64,000 nt of DNA from CAZBWP01 sp964630265 (GCA_964630265.1 CAZVRW010000007.1:12043-76042); one strand, 5' to 3'. Positions 1 through 8,381 are shown, numbered from the stretch's first letter. The notes: a model not told the origin generated them from the sequence alone. A program made the numbers and translations.

Positions 1-990
1 GCCGCCAACGACCGCGGCGCGATGCGCAACGTCGGCGCGAAGCGGCCGGCCAACGCCGCGGCCAACAAGGCGCCCATGAGAATGCCGAGGTTCATCACCG
101 AGACCGTGTCGGCCCAGACCGGCCGGGCGAGCGCCGCCTGCTGGAACGCACCGGACCAGAACGGACTGCTCGTCGGGTCCCAGCCCAGGGCCACCGCCAG
201 CTTCGCCGGCCACAACGCGAAGGCCCAGGTGATCGACCATGGATGCCCGGCAACGATCAGCGTGGCGGCGTTCAGCACGGCCAGCGCCAGGGCGGTCCAC
301 AGCAGCGGCCACGGCCCGCGCACCCACCGACGCGCCGAGCCCGAGCCCGCCCCCCGCCATAACGGCTCGCCATGGCGGGCGCCGAGCATGCGCAACGCCG
401 CGTAAATCAGGCCGAGCATGGCCAATTGTGCGGCGACCGCCACCGGCCAGCCGAACTCCCGGGCGAGGGATACGGCGCCGATGCCGGGGAGCCGACTCCA
501 CCAGTCCAGGTCGAGGCTCGCCCAAAAACCGCCGAGACAGAAACAGACGAGGACGATCACCATGCGAATGCTGCCGCCCCCGGCCGTGTAGAGGGTGCCG
601 GACGCGCAGCCGCCGGCAAGCTGCATGCCGATGCCGAACAGGAAAGCCCCGAGCGCCATCGAGACGCTGACCGGGGCGACGGCTGCGGCCAGCGGTCGGC
701 CGAAGGGGGCGCCGGCGGCGAGCAGCGGCGCGAACAGCACCACGGCGACGGCGATCATCAGCAACTGCGCCGCCACCCCCGACAGCTCGCCGTCGACGAG
801 CAGCCGTCGGTAGGCCGCGGCAAAGCCGAATGCGGCATGATAGAGAGCGATCCCCAGCCCGAGACCGATCGCCAGCAACAGGGCGCGGTCGCCGCCGAAC
901 GGCCACACCTGACGGGCGACGACGGCGACCACCACCGCGGCCATCACGACCGCCGCGGTCTGCACACGCGGCAGCTCGGCCACCGACCCA
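1..990 (-). CDS. YeeE/YedE family sulfur transporter, partial at both ends
   Basis: Reading the minus strand from 989 down to 1 gives one uninterrupted frame of about 330 codons. The 3' end runs off the window and the 5' end lies in the gap at 991-1090. The protein is strongly hydrophobic with many membrane helices. It carries the family hallmark near 600-660 (GIGMQLAGGCASGTLYTAGG), in which the Cys is the conserved thiosulfate-handling residue of characterised YeeE proteins. A second typical segment, MNLGILMGALLAAALAG, lies near 50-95. The family imports thiosulfate or other reduced sulfur across the inner membrane. A DUF302 gene lies upstream on the same strand. Family assignment is secure; the substrate is inferred. 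Confidence 0.88.
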
Positions 991-1090
991 NNNNNNNNNN
1001 NNNNNNNNNNNNNNNNNNNNNNNNNNNNNNNNNNNNNNNNNNNNNNNNNNNNNNNNNNNNNNNNNNNNNNNNNNNNNNNNNNNNNNNNNN
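991..1090. other. Scaffold gap (100 N)
   Basis: Exactly 100 N, the usual placeholder for a gap of unknown size. It hides the start of the YeeE/YedE gene. The first 24 bases after it (1091-1114) are two 12-bp tandem units with one mismatch, so the gap probably results from a tandem repeat that did not assemble. Confidence 0.97.
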
Positions 1091-1145
1091 CCCAGTCACC
1101 GCCCCAGTCATCGCCGGTGTCGCCGCCGAGTCACCACAGGCGGCG

Positions 1146-1652
1146 CTATTTCAGAGCATCGCCGACGATCCCGGCGAGGATGAGGTCGAGCTCGGCCGCC
1201 ATCTCGTCCAGCGCCGCGACGTCATAGGCGCCGAAGACGTGGCTCGGCAGGCGGTAGGTCAGGCGCGCCGAGCCGTCCGACTGCTCGGTGACATAGAGGC
1301 GCAAGGGGGCCTCGATGCCGGCGGGCACGGAGGCGTCCAGCATGCGCACCGCGAACTGCGGCTTGAAGATCATGATGACCCGATTGCCGGGAATGGTGAC
1401 GCCGATGGACTCGGCGCCACAGTGGGCGCAGGCCTCGGCGACGATGCCCATCCGATGCGCCGACACCGCCTGCCTGAGCGCCTCGACGAACGCGTCGAAC
1501 GGCTTGCCGGTGTCGATGACCTGGGTGCCGGAATAGGGTGTCGGGTCGGCGGCCGCCGCCGATCCGGTGCCGAGCGGCGTCAGGGCAACAGGCGTCAGGG
1601 CAACAAGAGCGATCAGGGCCGCACAGAGGAAACGGATCACGATGCGCCTCAC
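1146..1652 (-). CDS. Secreted DUF302 domain protein
   Basis: 168 residues. An N-terminal signal peptide (hydrophobic FLCAALIALVALTPVALTPL, likely cut after the AAA near residue 35) is followed by a DUF302 domain: the TGKPFDAFVEALRQAVSAH helix, then NRVIMIFKPQFAVRMLD, which is typical of the family. The start codon is GTG; a second GTG four codons later is possible. DUF302 proteins are small, of unsettled function and often lie beside sulfur or redox genes, which fits the downstream YeeE/YedE gene. The two Cys in ACAHC (about 75-78) could bind metal or a thiol, but this is only a guess. Periplasmic location is inferred. Confidence 0.8.
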   Translation of the reverse strand: MRRIVIRFLCAALIALVALTPVALTPLGTGSAAAADPTPYSGTQVIDTGKPFDAFVEALRQAVSAHRMGIVAEACAHCGAESIGVTIPGNRVIMIFKPQFAVRMLDASVPAGIEAPLRLYVTEQSDGSARLTYRLPSHVFGAYDVAALDEMAAELDLILAGIVGDALK

Positions 1653-1743
1653 GTGTCTGCTTCGGGAACGTCGAGCGTAATCGGTCGGCGGCGCGGGAAC
1701 CAGGGGCGATCACGCCGAATTGACAAGGATTTGGCGGCCTGCC

Positions 1744-1822
1744 CGGCCGTCCCGGACGCCGCGGCCTATCCGGCCGTCCCGGACGCCGCGGCCTATCCGG
1801 CCGTCCCGGACGCCGCGGCCGG
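1744..1822. repeat. 27-bp tandem repeat, three copies, spanning the rmuC stop codon
   Basis: Three head-to-tail copies of a 27-bp unit (1744-1770, 1771-1797, 1798-about 1820, the last incomplete). On the minus strand the unit encodes AAASGTAG followed by TAG. The rmuC reading frame ends at the TAG of the first copy it meets (1793-1795). The next in-frame copy carries its own TAG at 1766-1768. The 3' end of rmuC has therefore been duplicated together with its stop codon. Confidence 0.9.
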
Positions 1823-2899
1823 CTCTTCGGCAGGCCCGCCCAGTTGCGCCACGTCGACCCGTTCGGCGCGCTTGACGATCTTGTCGGTGGAGGTGCGGAT
1901 CTGTCGCAAGTCCTCCTCGGCCTGACGGAAATGATCCTGCAGGCGGCCGACACGGCCGTCGAGGCGCGCCACATCGTCGGCCAGCGCTCGCAGCTCGCCC
2001 TCGATCACCTGGGCCTGGGCACGCAGGTGCACATCCTTCAGGACCGCGCGGACGGTGTTCAAGGTCGCCCAAAGCGTGGTCGGCGCGACGATCCACACGC
2101 GGCGACGGAACGCGTCCTCGACGACGTTGCGGAAACTCGTATGCAGTTCGGCGTACACCGCCTCCGACGGCAGAAACATCAGGGCGGAGTCGGCGGTCTC
2201 GCCGGGGACGATGTAGCGCTCCTGAATGTCGCGCACGTGCTTCTGGACGTCGGCGCCGAAGGCCCGGCCGGCCTGGACCTTCGCCTGCGGCGTCTCGGCG
2301 GCGCGGAGGGCCGCGTAACTCTCCAGCGGAAACTTGGCGTCGATGACGATACGGCCGGGCGGGTTGGGCAGCGTCAGCACGCAATCGGCACGGCGGCCGT
2401 TGGACAGGCCGACCTGGAAGGCGTAGGCGGATTTCGGCAGTGCCGCGATCACCAGATCGTGCAGCTGCACCTCACCGAAGGCGCCGCGGGCCTGCTTGTT
2501 GGCCAGGATGTCCTGCAGGCTGGCCACCTGCGATGCCAGGGCGGTGATGTTCTTCTGGGCGGCATCGATGAGCGCCAAGCGTTCGTGCAGCACGCGCAGG
2601 GTCTCGCCGGTTTTCTCCGTCTGCAGCGCGAGCCCGTCGCCGAGCCGGTGCGCCAGCGAATCGAGCCGCTGACCGACGCTGGACTGGGTCTGTTCGAGGC
2701 GGCCGGAAAGCTCGAATTGGGCGCGCGCCAGTCGTTCGGTGGTTTCGGCCACCTGGGCCAGCCGCACCACGGTTTCCGCGCGCGTGCGCTCGCCACGGAG
2801 CACGGCGAACAGCACGAGGCCGACGATGGCGAGGACGACGAGGCCGCCGCCCACCACCGCGGCCAGCAGATTCGGATCGCCGAAGACCATGTCATTCAC
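1793..2899 (-). CDS. rmuC: DNA recombination protein RmuC
   Basis: 368 residues. An N-terminal membrane anchor (about residues 10-33) is followed by a long coiled coil (about 35-130) and the RmuC nuclease-like domain. The domain shows family segments such as GAFGEVQLHDLV and, further on, RIVIDAKFPLESY, with the PD-(D/E)XK-like D and K. RmuC limits inversions at short inverted repeats in E. coli. The annotated start is GTG; an ATG three codons downstream is an alternative. The C terminus ends in the repeat-encoded AAASGTAG. It is the first gene of a minus-strand run with the DUF302 gene, 140 bp away. Confidence 0.92.
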   Translation of the reverse strand: MNDMVFGDPNLLAAVVGGGLVVLAIVGLVLFAVLRGERTRAETVVRLAQVAETTERLARAQFELSGRLEQTQSSVGQRLDSLAHRLGDGLALQTEKTGETLRVLHERLALIDAAQKNITALASQVASLQDILANKQARGAFGEVQLHDLVIAALPKSAYAFQVGLSNGRRADCVLTLPNPPGRIVIDAKFPLESYAALRAAETPQAKVQAGRAFGADVQKHVRDIQERYIVPGETADSALMFLPSEAVYAELHTSFRNVVEDAFRRRVWIVAPTTLWATLNTVRAVLKDVHLRAQAQVIEGELRALADDVARLDGRVGRLQDHFRQAEEDLRQIRTSTDKIVKRAERVDVAQLGGPAEEPAAASGTAG

Positions 2900-3041
2900 C
2901 GAGGCGTGCTCCCTGTCGCGCGCGGACCTTGCACCACCACCGTGCGGGACGCAAACTCAGGCATCGCACACAGCCCCGGCCCGGTGTCCCGGCCACGCCC
3001 GCCCCGGACCCGGCCGCCTGGGCCAAGCTGGAGCCGCGACC

Positions 3042-4481
3042 ATGCATTCGTCCACCGCCGCCGTCGTCATCGCGCTGCTCGCTGGCGCCGCCTTCGCCTC
3101 GCGCGGCCTCGCCGAATCCCCGCCGGAGAGTCGGCTGGCGCCCGACGCACGCAGCGATCTCAGACTCACCGTCTACGGCAACGGCCTCGCGCTGATCAGC
3201 GACACGCGATCCGCCGACCTCACGACGACGCCGGAGCGGTTCGTGTTCGATGGCGTCAGCCGCCGGATGATCCCGTCAAGCGCGCTGGTGTCGGCGGCCG
3301 ACGGCCTCAGCGTCCAGGCCATGGAATATGACACCAACGTGCTGACCGCCACCGCGTTGCTGGAGCGCTCGCTGGGGGCCACCGTCGGCGTCGTCCGGAC
3401 CCATCCGACCACCGGCGAGGACAGCGTCGAGGACGCCGAGGTGCTGAGCGTCGATGGCGGCGTCGTGCTGCGTTATCGCGATCGCATCGAAACCGGCGTG
3501 CCGGGGCGGCTGGTGTTTCCGGCAGTGCCCGACGACCTGCGCGCCCGGCCGGCGCTGATCGCCACCATCGCGGCCGACGCGGCGGCAACGCAACCGCTCA
3601 CCCTCACCTACCTGTCCGAGGGGCTGTCGTGGAGCGCCGACTACGCCATCGTGCTCGACGACGACGCGATGACGCTCCGCCTCGACGGCCGCGCCACCAT
3701 CGTCAACGAAAGCGGCATCGACTATGATGACGCGACGGTGGCGCTGATCGCCGGCGAGGTGCACCGGGCCGGAATCGCGACGCGCGGGATGCGAATGGAC
3801 GCGGCGGTCAGCGCCATGCGGGAAGCGGCGCCCATGGCGGCCCCGCCCGAGCGCGAGAGCTTCGGCGACCTGCATCTTTACCACCTGCCGGACCCGGTGA
3901 CCCTGGCCGACGGCAAACGCCGGCAGATCGCCCTCACGGGCGCGGACGCGGTGCCGTTCGAGCGCCGCTATGTCAGCGAGAGCGGGGTCAACGTCTTCGG
4001 CCCCGTCGTCGGCCAGACCGTGCCCGATCATCCCGTCATCCGCCTGCGCTTCGTCAACGACGCGGCGGAGAGCGGCGGCGAGCCGTGGCCCGAAGGGCTC
4101 GCCCGGATCTACGCGCCGGACGCGGGCGGCACCCTCCGGCTGCTGGGTGAGGGCATCCTGGCGCGGACGCCGCGCGGCGAGCGCGCCGAACTGACGCCCG
4201 GCCGCGCCTTCGACATCACCGTGCGCCGCACGCAGACGGATTTCGTCCGCAGCGGTCTCGCCGAGCGCGTCTTCGAGAGCGCCTATCGCATTGAGGTGCG
4301 CAACGCCAAGGACACGGCGGTGTCGGTCGACGTTGTCGAACGGCTGCCGGGCGACTGGCGGATCCTGGAAGAAAGCGCCCCCCATCAGAAGGAGCAAGCG
4401 GCGGAGGCCCGGTGGACGGTCGAGGTGGCCCCCGACGCCGTCGAAACCATCACCTATCGGGTGCGCGTGCAGAATCGCTGA
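3042..4481 (+). CDS. Secreted DUF4139 domain protein
   Basis: 479 residues from the ATG at 3042, chosen because it begins directly with a signal peptide (MHSSTAAVVIALLAGAAFAS). The mature protein starts with the family opening around LTVYGNGLALISDTR and continues with the DUF4139 pattern: LLERSLGATVGVVRTHPTTG, the YLSEGLSWSADYAIVLDDD beta-rich core, and a C-terminal NAKDTAVSVDVVERLPGDW segment. DUF4139 proteins are exported and of unknown biochemical role. It is divergent from rmuC, with 142 bp between the starts. The 3' end overlaps the convergent gene at 4450-4950 by 32 bp. Confidence 0.85.
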   Translation: MHSSTAAVVIALLAGAAFASRGLAESPPESRLAPDARSDLRLTVYGNGLALISDTRSADLTTTPERFVFDGVSRRMIPSSALVSAADGLSVQAMEYDTNVLTATALLERSLGATVGVVRTHPTTGEDSVEDAEVLSVDGGVVLRYRDRIETGVPGRLVFPAVPDDLRARPALIATIAADAAATQPLTLTYLSEGLSWSADYAIVLDDDAMTLRLDGRATIVNESGIDYDDATVALIAGEVHRAGIATRGMRMDAAVSAMREAAPMAAPPERESFGDLHLYHLPDPVTLADGKRRQIALTGADAVPFERRYVSESGVNVFGPVVGQTVPDHPVIRLRFVNDAAESGGEPWPEGLARIYAPDAGGTLRLLGEGILARTPRGERAELTPGRAFDITVRRTQTDFVRSGLAERVFESAYRIEVRNAKDTAVSVDVVERLPGDWRILEESAPHQKEQAAEARWTVEVAPDAVETITYRVRVQNR

Positions 4482-4950
4482 CCGCCTCGCATGACGGCAG
4501 CGGCCGGTCGGTCGCCATCCGGATCCAGACGGCGACCGGGTGCGGCGACGCGGGATCCCAGCAGAACGGCACCGGCGCCGCGGTGGCCGTCTCGTCACGG
4601 GCACCGAGAATCGCCAGAAAGACGGCGAACCAGGCAATAGCGAACCCGGCGACCCAGAGGCGACCGTGGCGCGGCCGCGCCGGCCGATCGCGATAGGCGG
4701 AGGCGCCGAAGGCACCGGCCGGCAAAGGCCCCGCCGCCTGAGCCTCACGCACTTGGCGCACCAAGTGCGTGACCCAGGGGGGCACCGCGCCGTGGAACAT
4801 GTAGCGCGCGAAGGTGCGTTCGAGGTCGGCGTCGAGTGGCTGGCGACCGAACCAGCGTCGATAGGCGAGGCGGACGAAGTCGTACTCTTTCAGGCCGAGC
4901 ACGGCCGCCGCATCGGCGACCCCGCGACAGGACGCTGAACGATCCGGCAT
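4450..4950 (-). CDS. Conserved hypothetical single-pass membrane protein
   Basis: 166 residues; I do not recognise a named family. Residues about 15-65 form a compact, charged, probably helical domain (LGLKEYDFVRLAYRRWFGRQ, then a FARYMFHGAVPPWVTHLVRQV segment). A linker and one membrane helix (about 97-116, VAGFAIAWFAVFLAIL) follow, then a short tail. The N-terminal part has balanced composition and looks conserved rather than random antisense. ATG start at 4950. It converges on and overlaps the DUF4139 gene. A membrane-anchored N-in protein is inferred. Confidence 0.6.
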   Translation of the reverse strand: MPDRSASCRGVADAAAVLGLKEYDFVRLAYRRWFGRQPLDADLERTFARYMFHGAVPPWVTHLVRQVREAQAAGPLPAGAFGASAYRDRPARPRHGRLWVAGFAIAWFAVFLAILGARDETATAAPVPFCWDPASPHPVAVWIRMATDRPLPSCEAVSDSARAPDR

Positions 4951-5112
4951 GATCTCACGTCGGCCGATGGCCGGCTCCCTCGCTGTGCCGCGCTCTCTGT
5001 GGGCTGGCCCAATTTATATGACCTTGGCATGGCGCCTGCCGATCGCCACGGCGAGCCATGCGCAAACCACGCGAGGACCTGGGCGGACGTCCCGGCGTTA
5101 CGCGACGCGCCC

Positions 5113-5146
5113 GGGGCCCAGCCGTGTCAGGGGGCCAGCCGTGTCA
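5113..5146. repeat. 17-bp tandem duplication over a stop codon
   Basis: Two adjacent 17-bp units, 5113-5129 and 5130-5146, with one mismatch. The second unit contains the stop codon of the stress protein gene (5144-5146), so its 3' end and stop are copied just downstream. This is the same arrangement as at the end of rmuC. Confidence 0.85.
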
Positions 5147-5776
5147 AATGCGCGCCTTCGGCAGGAACGGATCCGGCTCGAAACCCGACAATGGGTCCCG
5201 TTCCGGCCCCGTGTCCGCCGGCAGGTCGTGGACATGGACGTCGGCGCCGGCGTGCCGCTTCATGATCTCGACGGCGCTGGCTTCGTGCGCCGCGTCACGG
5301 ACGTGCACCCACAGCAACAGCCCGCCCTTGGCCAACTGTTCCTCCACCGAGAGTGCCCGTTCCTTGCCGATTCGCCGCGCGAACCACGCGCCGAGCGCGC
5401 CGCCGCCGCTGCCGAACACCAGCGCGCCGACGATCGCCCAGCCGAGCGCGCCGCCCGACGCGACGATGCCGCCGACCGCCGCCATCGCGCCGACATACGC
5501 AAGTCCTCCGATGGTGCCCGCCCGCGCCTCGACCACGGAGTCCTTCTCGATGAACAGGGCGCGGGGCGCCTGCGGATTGTCCTCCAGCTCGCTCACCTCG
5601 TTGTAGACGTGGCCGAGCTTCTCCGTGACCGTCTTGCGACCGGCGAGAAGGCTGAGGTCGGATCGGTCGAAACCGTGGTCCAGCAGTTCGTCGACCGCCG
5701 CCTGAAAGTCCTTCTCGGAATGGAAAACGCCGACGGCCTCGCGGATCGTGCCGGCGGACGGTGCAGTGTCGATCAT
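5144..5776 (-). CDS. General stress protein 17M-like / DUF1269-type protein
   Basis: 210 residues from the ATG at 5776, preferred over the upstream start at 5806 because GAGGGG lies just before it. The N-terminal domain (about 10-60, GVFHSEKDFQAAVDELLDHG) matches the general stress protein 17M-like alpha/beta domain. A Gly/Ala-rich hydrophobic hairpin (about 88-130) follows, then a second alpha/beta part ending in LLLWVHVRDAAHEASAVEIM. Such proteins are stress-associated and membrane-linked, with no known biochemical activity. It stands alone on the minus strand, followed by the hemerythrin gene. Confidence 0.72.
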   Translation of the reverse strand: MIDTAPSAGTIREAVGVFHSEKDFQAAVDELLDHGFDRSDLSLLAGRKTVTEKLGHVYNEVSELEDNPQAPRALFIEKDSVVEARAGTIGGLAYVGAMAAVGGIVASGGALGWAIVGALVFGSGGGALGAWFARRIGKERALSVEEQLAKGGLLLWVHVRDAAHEASAVEIMKRHAGADVHVHDLPADTGPERDPLSGFEPDPFLPKARI

Positions 5777-5876
5777 CGGATTCCCCTCGTGCACTCTGGG
5801 AAACACGTGCGTTTCCCGCTTCGGGTGGCGCGGTCGCCGCAGCGCATCGGCGCGGCCGCGCCGCCTGCGTTCGCCA

Positions 5877-6329
5877 TCATGACCGAGGCGTTGCCGATTT
5901 TCCAGCCGGATCGTCGGACCGGCCGGCGAGGCCGGCCTCGCCGAGATAGGCCGCCAAGCTGTGGTCGGCGCGCCGCGTGTGGGTGCCGATCCAGCGGCCG
6001 AGCGCCTCGACCCGATCCAGCGTCAGGTCGATTTTGCCCGCGCGATACTGCTCACGAGTCTCCTCGATCCGGTCGAGGGCGGCTTCGTGCTCCAGCACGT
6101 GCGCCGCATAGCCGTCATAGGCATAGAGTCGCATGAGCAGCTCTTCCGACGCGAAGTGGACCTTGGTGAATTCGAGAAGCCGGTCGAAGACCTCATCCAC
6201 CGCGTCCGCCGGCCGGCCGGCGGCAACGGCGTCGCTGAGGGCGCCGAGCAGGCCGAGTTGCAACCGATGCTCGCCGTCCATCGGCTCCGAGCCGGTCGCC
6301 AGGTCGCTGTCGAGGATCGGGTCGGTCAT
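5877..6329 (-). CDS. Hemerythrin domain protein (bacteriohemerythrin)
   Basis: 150 residues. All seven di-iron ligands expected for a hemerythrin are visible: H21, H58, E62, H77, H81, H116 and D121, in the order and spacing of the family (H, HxxxE, HxxxH, HxxxxD). The protein should bind O2 reversibly at a di-iron site and is probably cytoplasmic, since no signal peptide is seen. A GAAGGA ribosome binding site precedes the ATG at 6329. The C-terminal 25 residues (GRSDDPAGKSATPRS) are an unstructured tail. The nearby fumarate reductase operon would fit a role in oxygen sensing or scavenging at low oxygen, but that link is inferred. Confidence 0.9.
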   Translation of the reverse strand: MTDPILDSDLATGSEPMDGEHRLQLGLLGALSDAVAAGRPADAVDEVFDRLLEFTKVHFASEELLMRLYAYDGYAAHVLEHEAALDRIEETREQYRAGKIDLTLDRVEALGRWIGTHTRRADHSLAAYLGEAGLAGRSDDPAGKSATPRS

Positions 6330-6344
6330 GGCGTGTCCTTCATC

Positions 6345-6376
6345 CTAGTGGTGCATGGACCTAATGGTGCAGGGAC
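6345..6376. repeat. 16-bp imperfect tandem duplication
   Basis: Units at 6345-6360 and 6361-6376 differ at a few positions. They lie between the hemerythrin start and the yjbQ stop, in a non-coding spacer of about 70 bp. Confidence 0.7.
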
Positions 6377-6397
6377 GCCGGTCGCCGCCGCGCCCGG

Positions 6398-6817
6398 CTA
6401 CCGGCCGGCCAAGTGGAGGACGATCTGGCGGGCATGCGCGTGGGTGCGGTGCTCGAACAGGTAGACGCCCTGCCACGTGCCGAGCGCCAAGCGTCCGCCG
6501 GTGACCGGGATGGCGAGCTGGACGTCGGTGAGCGCGCTGCGGATGTGGGCCGGCATGTCGTCCGGCCCCTCGGTGGTGTGGCGATAGAGCGCCGGGTCAT
6601 CGGGAACGAGGCGTGCGAAGAACGTCTCAAGGTCTTTCGCCACGTCGGGATCCGCGTTCTCCTGGATGGTCAGCGAGGCGCTGGTGTGGCGGCAGAACAG
6701 GGTGAGCAGCGCCGTGGTCAGTCCCTGCCCGGCGACCCAGTCGGCGACGGCGCCGGTGATCTCGTGGAGGCCGCGACCGCGGGTCTTGATCGTGAGGGTG
6801 TGCTGGGCAGTCTCCAT
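6398..6817 (-). CDS. yjbQ: YjbQ family protein (UPF0047, secondary thiamine-phosphate synthase-like)
   Basis: 139 residues from the ATG at 6817; a GTG directly before it is possible. It shows the full UPF0047 pattern: HEITGAVADWV, LLTLFCRHTSASLTIQENAD, DDMPAHIRSALT and LGTWQGVYLFEHRTH. Conserved His and Glu residues sit where the family binds metal. E. coli YjbQ has a weak thiamine-phosphate synthase activity and its true role is uncertain. Length is normal (about 130-140). It lies 80 bp downstream of frdD on the same strand, with a weak hairpin between them. Confidence 0.92.
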   Translation of the reverse strand: METAQHTLTIKTRGRGLHEITGAVADWVAGQGLTTALLTLFCRHTSASLTIQENADPDVAKDLETFFARLVPDDPALYRHTTEGPDDMPAHIRSALTDVQLAIPVTGGRLALGTWQGVYLFEHRTHAHARQIVLHLAGR

Positions 6818-6835
6818 CACCGCTCCGAATGCGCG

Positions 6836-6859
6836 GAAGGCGCCCCGAAGGACGCCTTC
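6836..6859 (-). terminator. Possible hairpin after the frd operon
   Basis: A 7-bp perfect stem (GAAGGCG / CGCCTTC) with a 10-nt loop lies between frdD and yjbQ. No T-run follows, so intrinsic termination is doubtful. It may only be a 3'-end processing structure. Confidence 0.3.
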
Positions 6860-6896
6860 ACAGAAGCTCCGATCCGCCGATCCGATCCGATTGGCT

Positions 6897-7244
6897 TTAA
6901 AGCGTCAGCAGCGCCATGGCCGTCGCCAGCGTGCCGATGCCGGCGAGGCCATACAGGACCCAGGCGACGGCGCCGTCCTGGCGGATACCCACGTCGTGGG
7001 CGCAGACCCGCAGACGATGCGCGGCGTGCCAGAGCATCAGCGCAATGATGCCGAGCAGAATGATGCGGATCGGCCAATAGCTGACGAAGTTGTACATGGT
7101 CTCATACTGCAGCGCCCCCTCGAACAGCCCGACCGCCGGGCCGAGGGAGGTGATGACCACCATCACCGGCAGGATGAAGGCGACGGTGGTGCCGCCGGCC
7201 GCGAACAGCAGCCAGGGAATCGCTTTTGCGGACGGTTTCGACAT
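6897..7244 (-). CDS. frdD: Fumarate reductase membrane anchor subunit D
   Basis: 115 residues, the usual FrdD size, with three membrane helices. Key resemblances to E. coli FrdD are the opening IPWLLFAAGGTTVAFILPVM, the central LWHAAHRLRVCAHDVGI and the terminal WVLYGLAGIGTL. It anchors the catalytic FrdAB dimer to the inner membrane and helps form the quinol site. Its ATG at 7244 lies one base after the frdC stop, so the genes are probably translationally coupled. It is the last gene of frdABCD. Confidence 0.9.
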   Translation of the reverse strand: MSKPSAKAIPWLLFAAGGTTVAFILPVMVVITSLGPAVGLFEGALQYETMYNFVSYWPIRIILLGIIALMLWHAAHRLRVCAHDVGIRQDGAVAWVLYGLAGIGTLATAMALLTL

Positions 7245-7245
7245 C

Positions 7246-7638
7246 TCAGGCAACTCCCGCCAGAACGAGGAAGAACAGCGACACGACCCCGAGCACGGCA
7301 TAGTGCGCGCCGATGATGTAGTGACCCGGCACGAAATGGGTGCCCTGCTGGATGCGCATCGCCTGCGGCACCGCCTTGAACCACGCCGTGGTGTGGATGA
7401 TGGCGAAGGCGAAGACGATGAGATGAATGATCACGCCAATCGGGCTGGTCACGTAATCCACCCAGCCCTGCCATGCGGCCTCACCCTGCCCCAGCCGGAA
7501 CAGGCCGAAAATCAACATCACCGCGTAGATGGCGACGAATAGCGAGCTTATTTCGTGCAGCATGTAGTGCTTGTATCGGGAATGGGTCATGAACCAGGAG
7601 GTCTTTGACATCTCCCGCTTGTAGGGACGTCGAGCCAT
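7246..7638 (-). CDS. frdC: Fumarate reductase membrane anchor subunit C
   Basis: 130 residues starting at the ATG at 7638, which overlaps the frdB stop (TAATG arrangement). It opens with RRPYKREMSKTSW, equivalent to KRKPYVRPM in E. coli FrdC. YKHYMLHE carries the Glu that matches the E. coli quinone-site E29. LIFGLFRLGQGEAAWQGWVD and the later IHTTAWFKAVPQAMRI are also family segments. Three membrane helices and no heme-ligand pattern point to the heme-free E. coli type rather than the usual alphaproteobacterial SdhC. Confidence 0.92.
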   Translation of the reverse strand: MARRPYKREMSKTSWFMTHSRYKHYMLHEISSLFVAIYAVMLIFGLFRLGQGEAAWQGWVDYVTSPIGVIIHLIVFAFAIIHTTAWFKAVPQAMRIQQGTHFVPGHYIIGAHYAVLGVVSLFFLVLAGVA

Positions 7639-8381
7639 TACTTCTTCCCTCCCATGCCGAGCAAGCCCGTGACATAGTCGATGGCGCTGTTGACCTTCAA
7701 CTGCTGAATCGCGCCGGCGGGATCCACGTCCTTCGGGCAGACCTGGGAACAGGCGCCGACGAAGCTGCATTCCCAGACGCCCTCGTGGGCGGCGACGATG
7801 TCCTCGCGCGCCGAGCGGCCGACGTCGCGATTGTCCAGATTGTAGCGCTGCGCCAGCGCCAGCGCCGCCGGACCGACGAAGCCCTCATCCAGTCCAAACT
7901 GCGGGCAGGCGGCGTAGCAACACAGGCAGTTGATGCAGAGCGTGTACTGCTTGTAGCTCTTGAGCTGCGCCGGGGTCTGCAGGTACTCGCCCTGCTCGAC
8001 GGTGCGGGACTCCTTCGGAATGATGTAGGGTTTGACGCTATTCAGGTGTTCCATGAAGCCGTCGAGGTCGACCATCAGGTCGCGCTCGATCGGGAAATTG
8101 GCCAAGGGCTCGACGCGAATGGTGTCGCCCAGGTCCGACAGGAACGCCTTGCACGACAGCATCGGCTCGCCGTTGATCATCATGCCGCAACTGCCGCAGA
8201 CGAACATGTGACACGACCAGCGATAGCTCAATGTCCGGTCGATCTCGTCCTTGACGTAGTTGAGCGCGTCGAGGACGACCCACTCTTCCTCGCAGGGGAC
8301 CTCATAGGTCTGGAAGACCGGCTCGGCGTCCTGCTCCGGACGATAGCGCAGGACTTCGAGAGTGATGGTGCGAATGCTCAT
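7638..8381 (-). CDS. frdB: Fumarate reductase iron-sulfur subunit
   Basis: 247 residues. The [2Fe-2S] ligands are C57, C62, C65 and C77. The [4Fe-4S] and [3Fe-4S] ligands are C149, C152, C155, C159, C205, C211 and C215, the same spacing as in E. coli FrdB. Shared stretches include LSYRWSCHMFVCGSCGMM, ALANFPIERDL-like (here EPLANFPIERDL) and ACPQFGLDEGFVGPAA. It carries electrons from quinol at FrdCD to the flavin of FrdA. The ATG at 8381 overlaps the frdA stop (ATGA). Confidence 0.96.
   Translation of the reverse strand: MSIRTITLEVLRYRPEQDAEPVFQTYEVPCEEEWVVLDALNYVKDEIDRTLSYRWSCHMFVCGSCGMMINGEPMLSCKAFLSDLGDTIRVEPLANFPIERDLMVDLDGFMEHLNSVKPYIIPKESRTVEQGEYLQTPAQLKSYKQYTLCINCLCCYAACPQFGLDEGFVGPAALALAQRYNLDNRDVGRSAREDIVAAHEGVWECSFVGACSQVCPKDVDPAGAIQQLKVNSAIDYVTGLLGMGGKK

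Noticed and set aside
372..1925. Long plus-strand frame running through the first N gap
   Set aside because: It is rich in Arg, Ala, Gly and His with no domain pattern, crosses the placeholder gap, and lies antisense to the YeeE/YedE, DUF302 and rmuC genes, which have clear family motifs.
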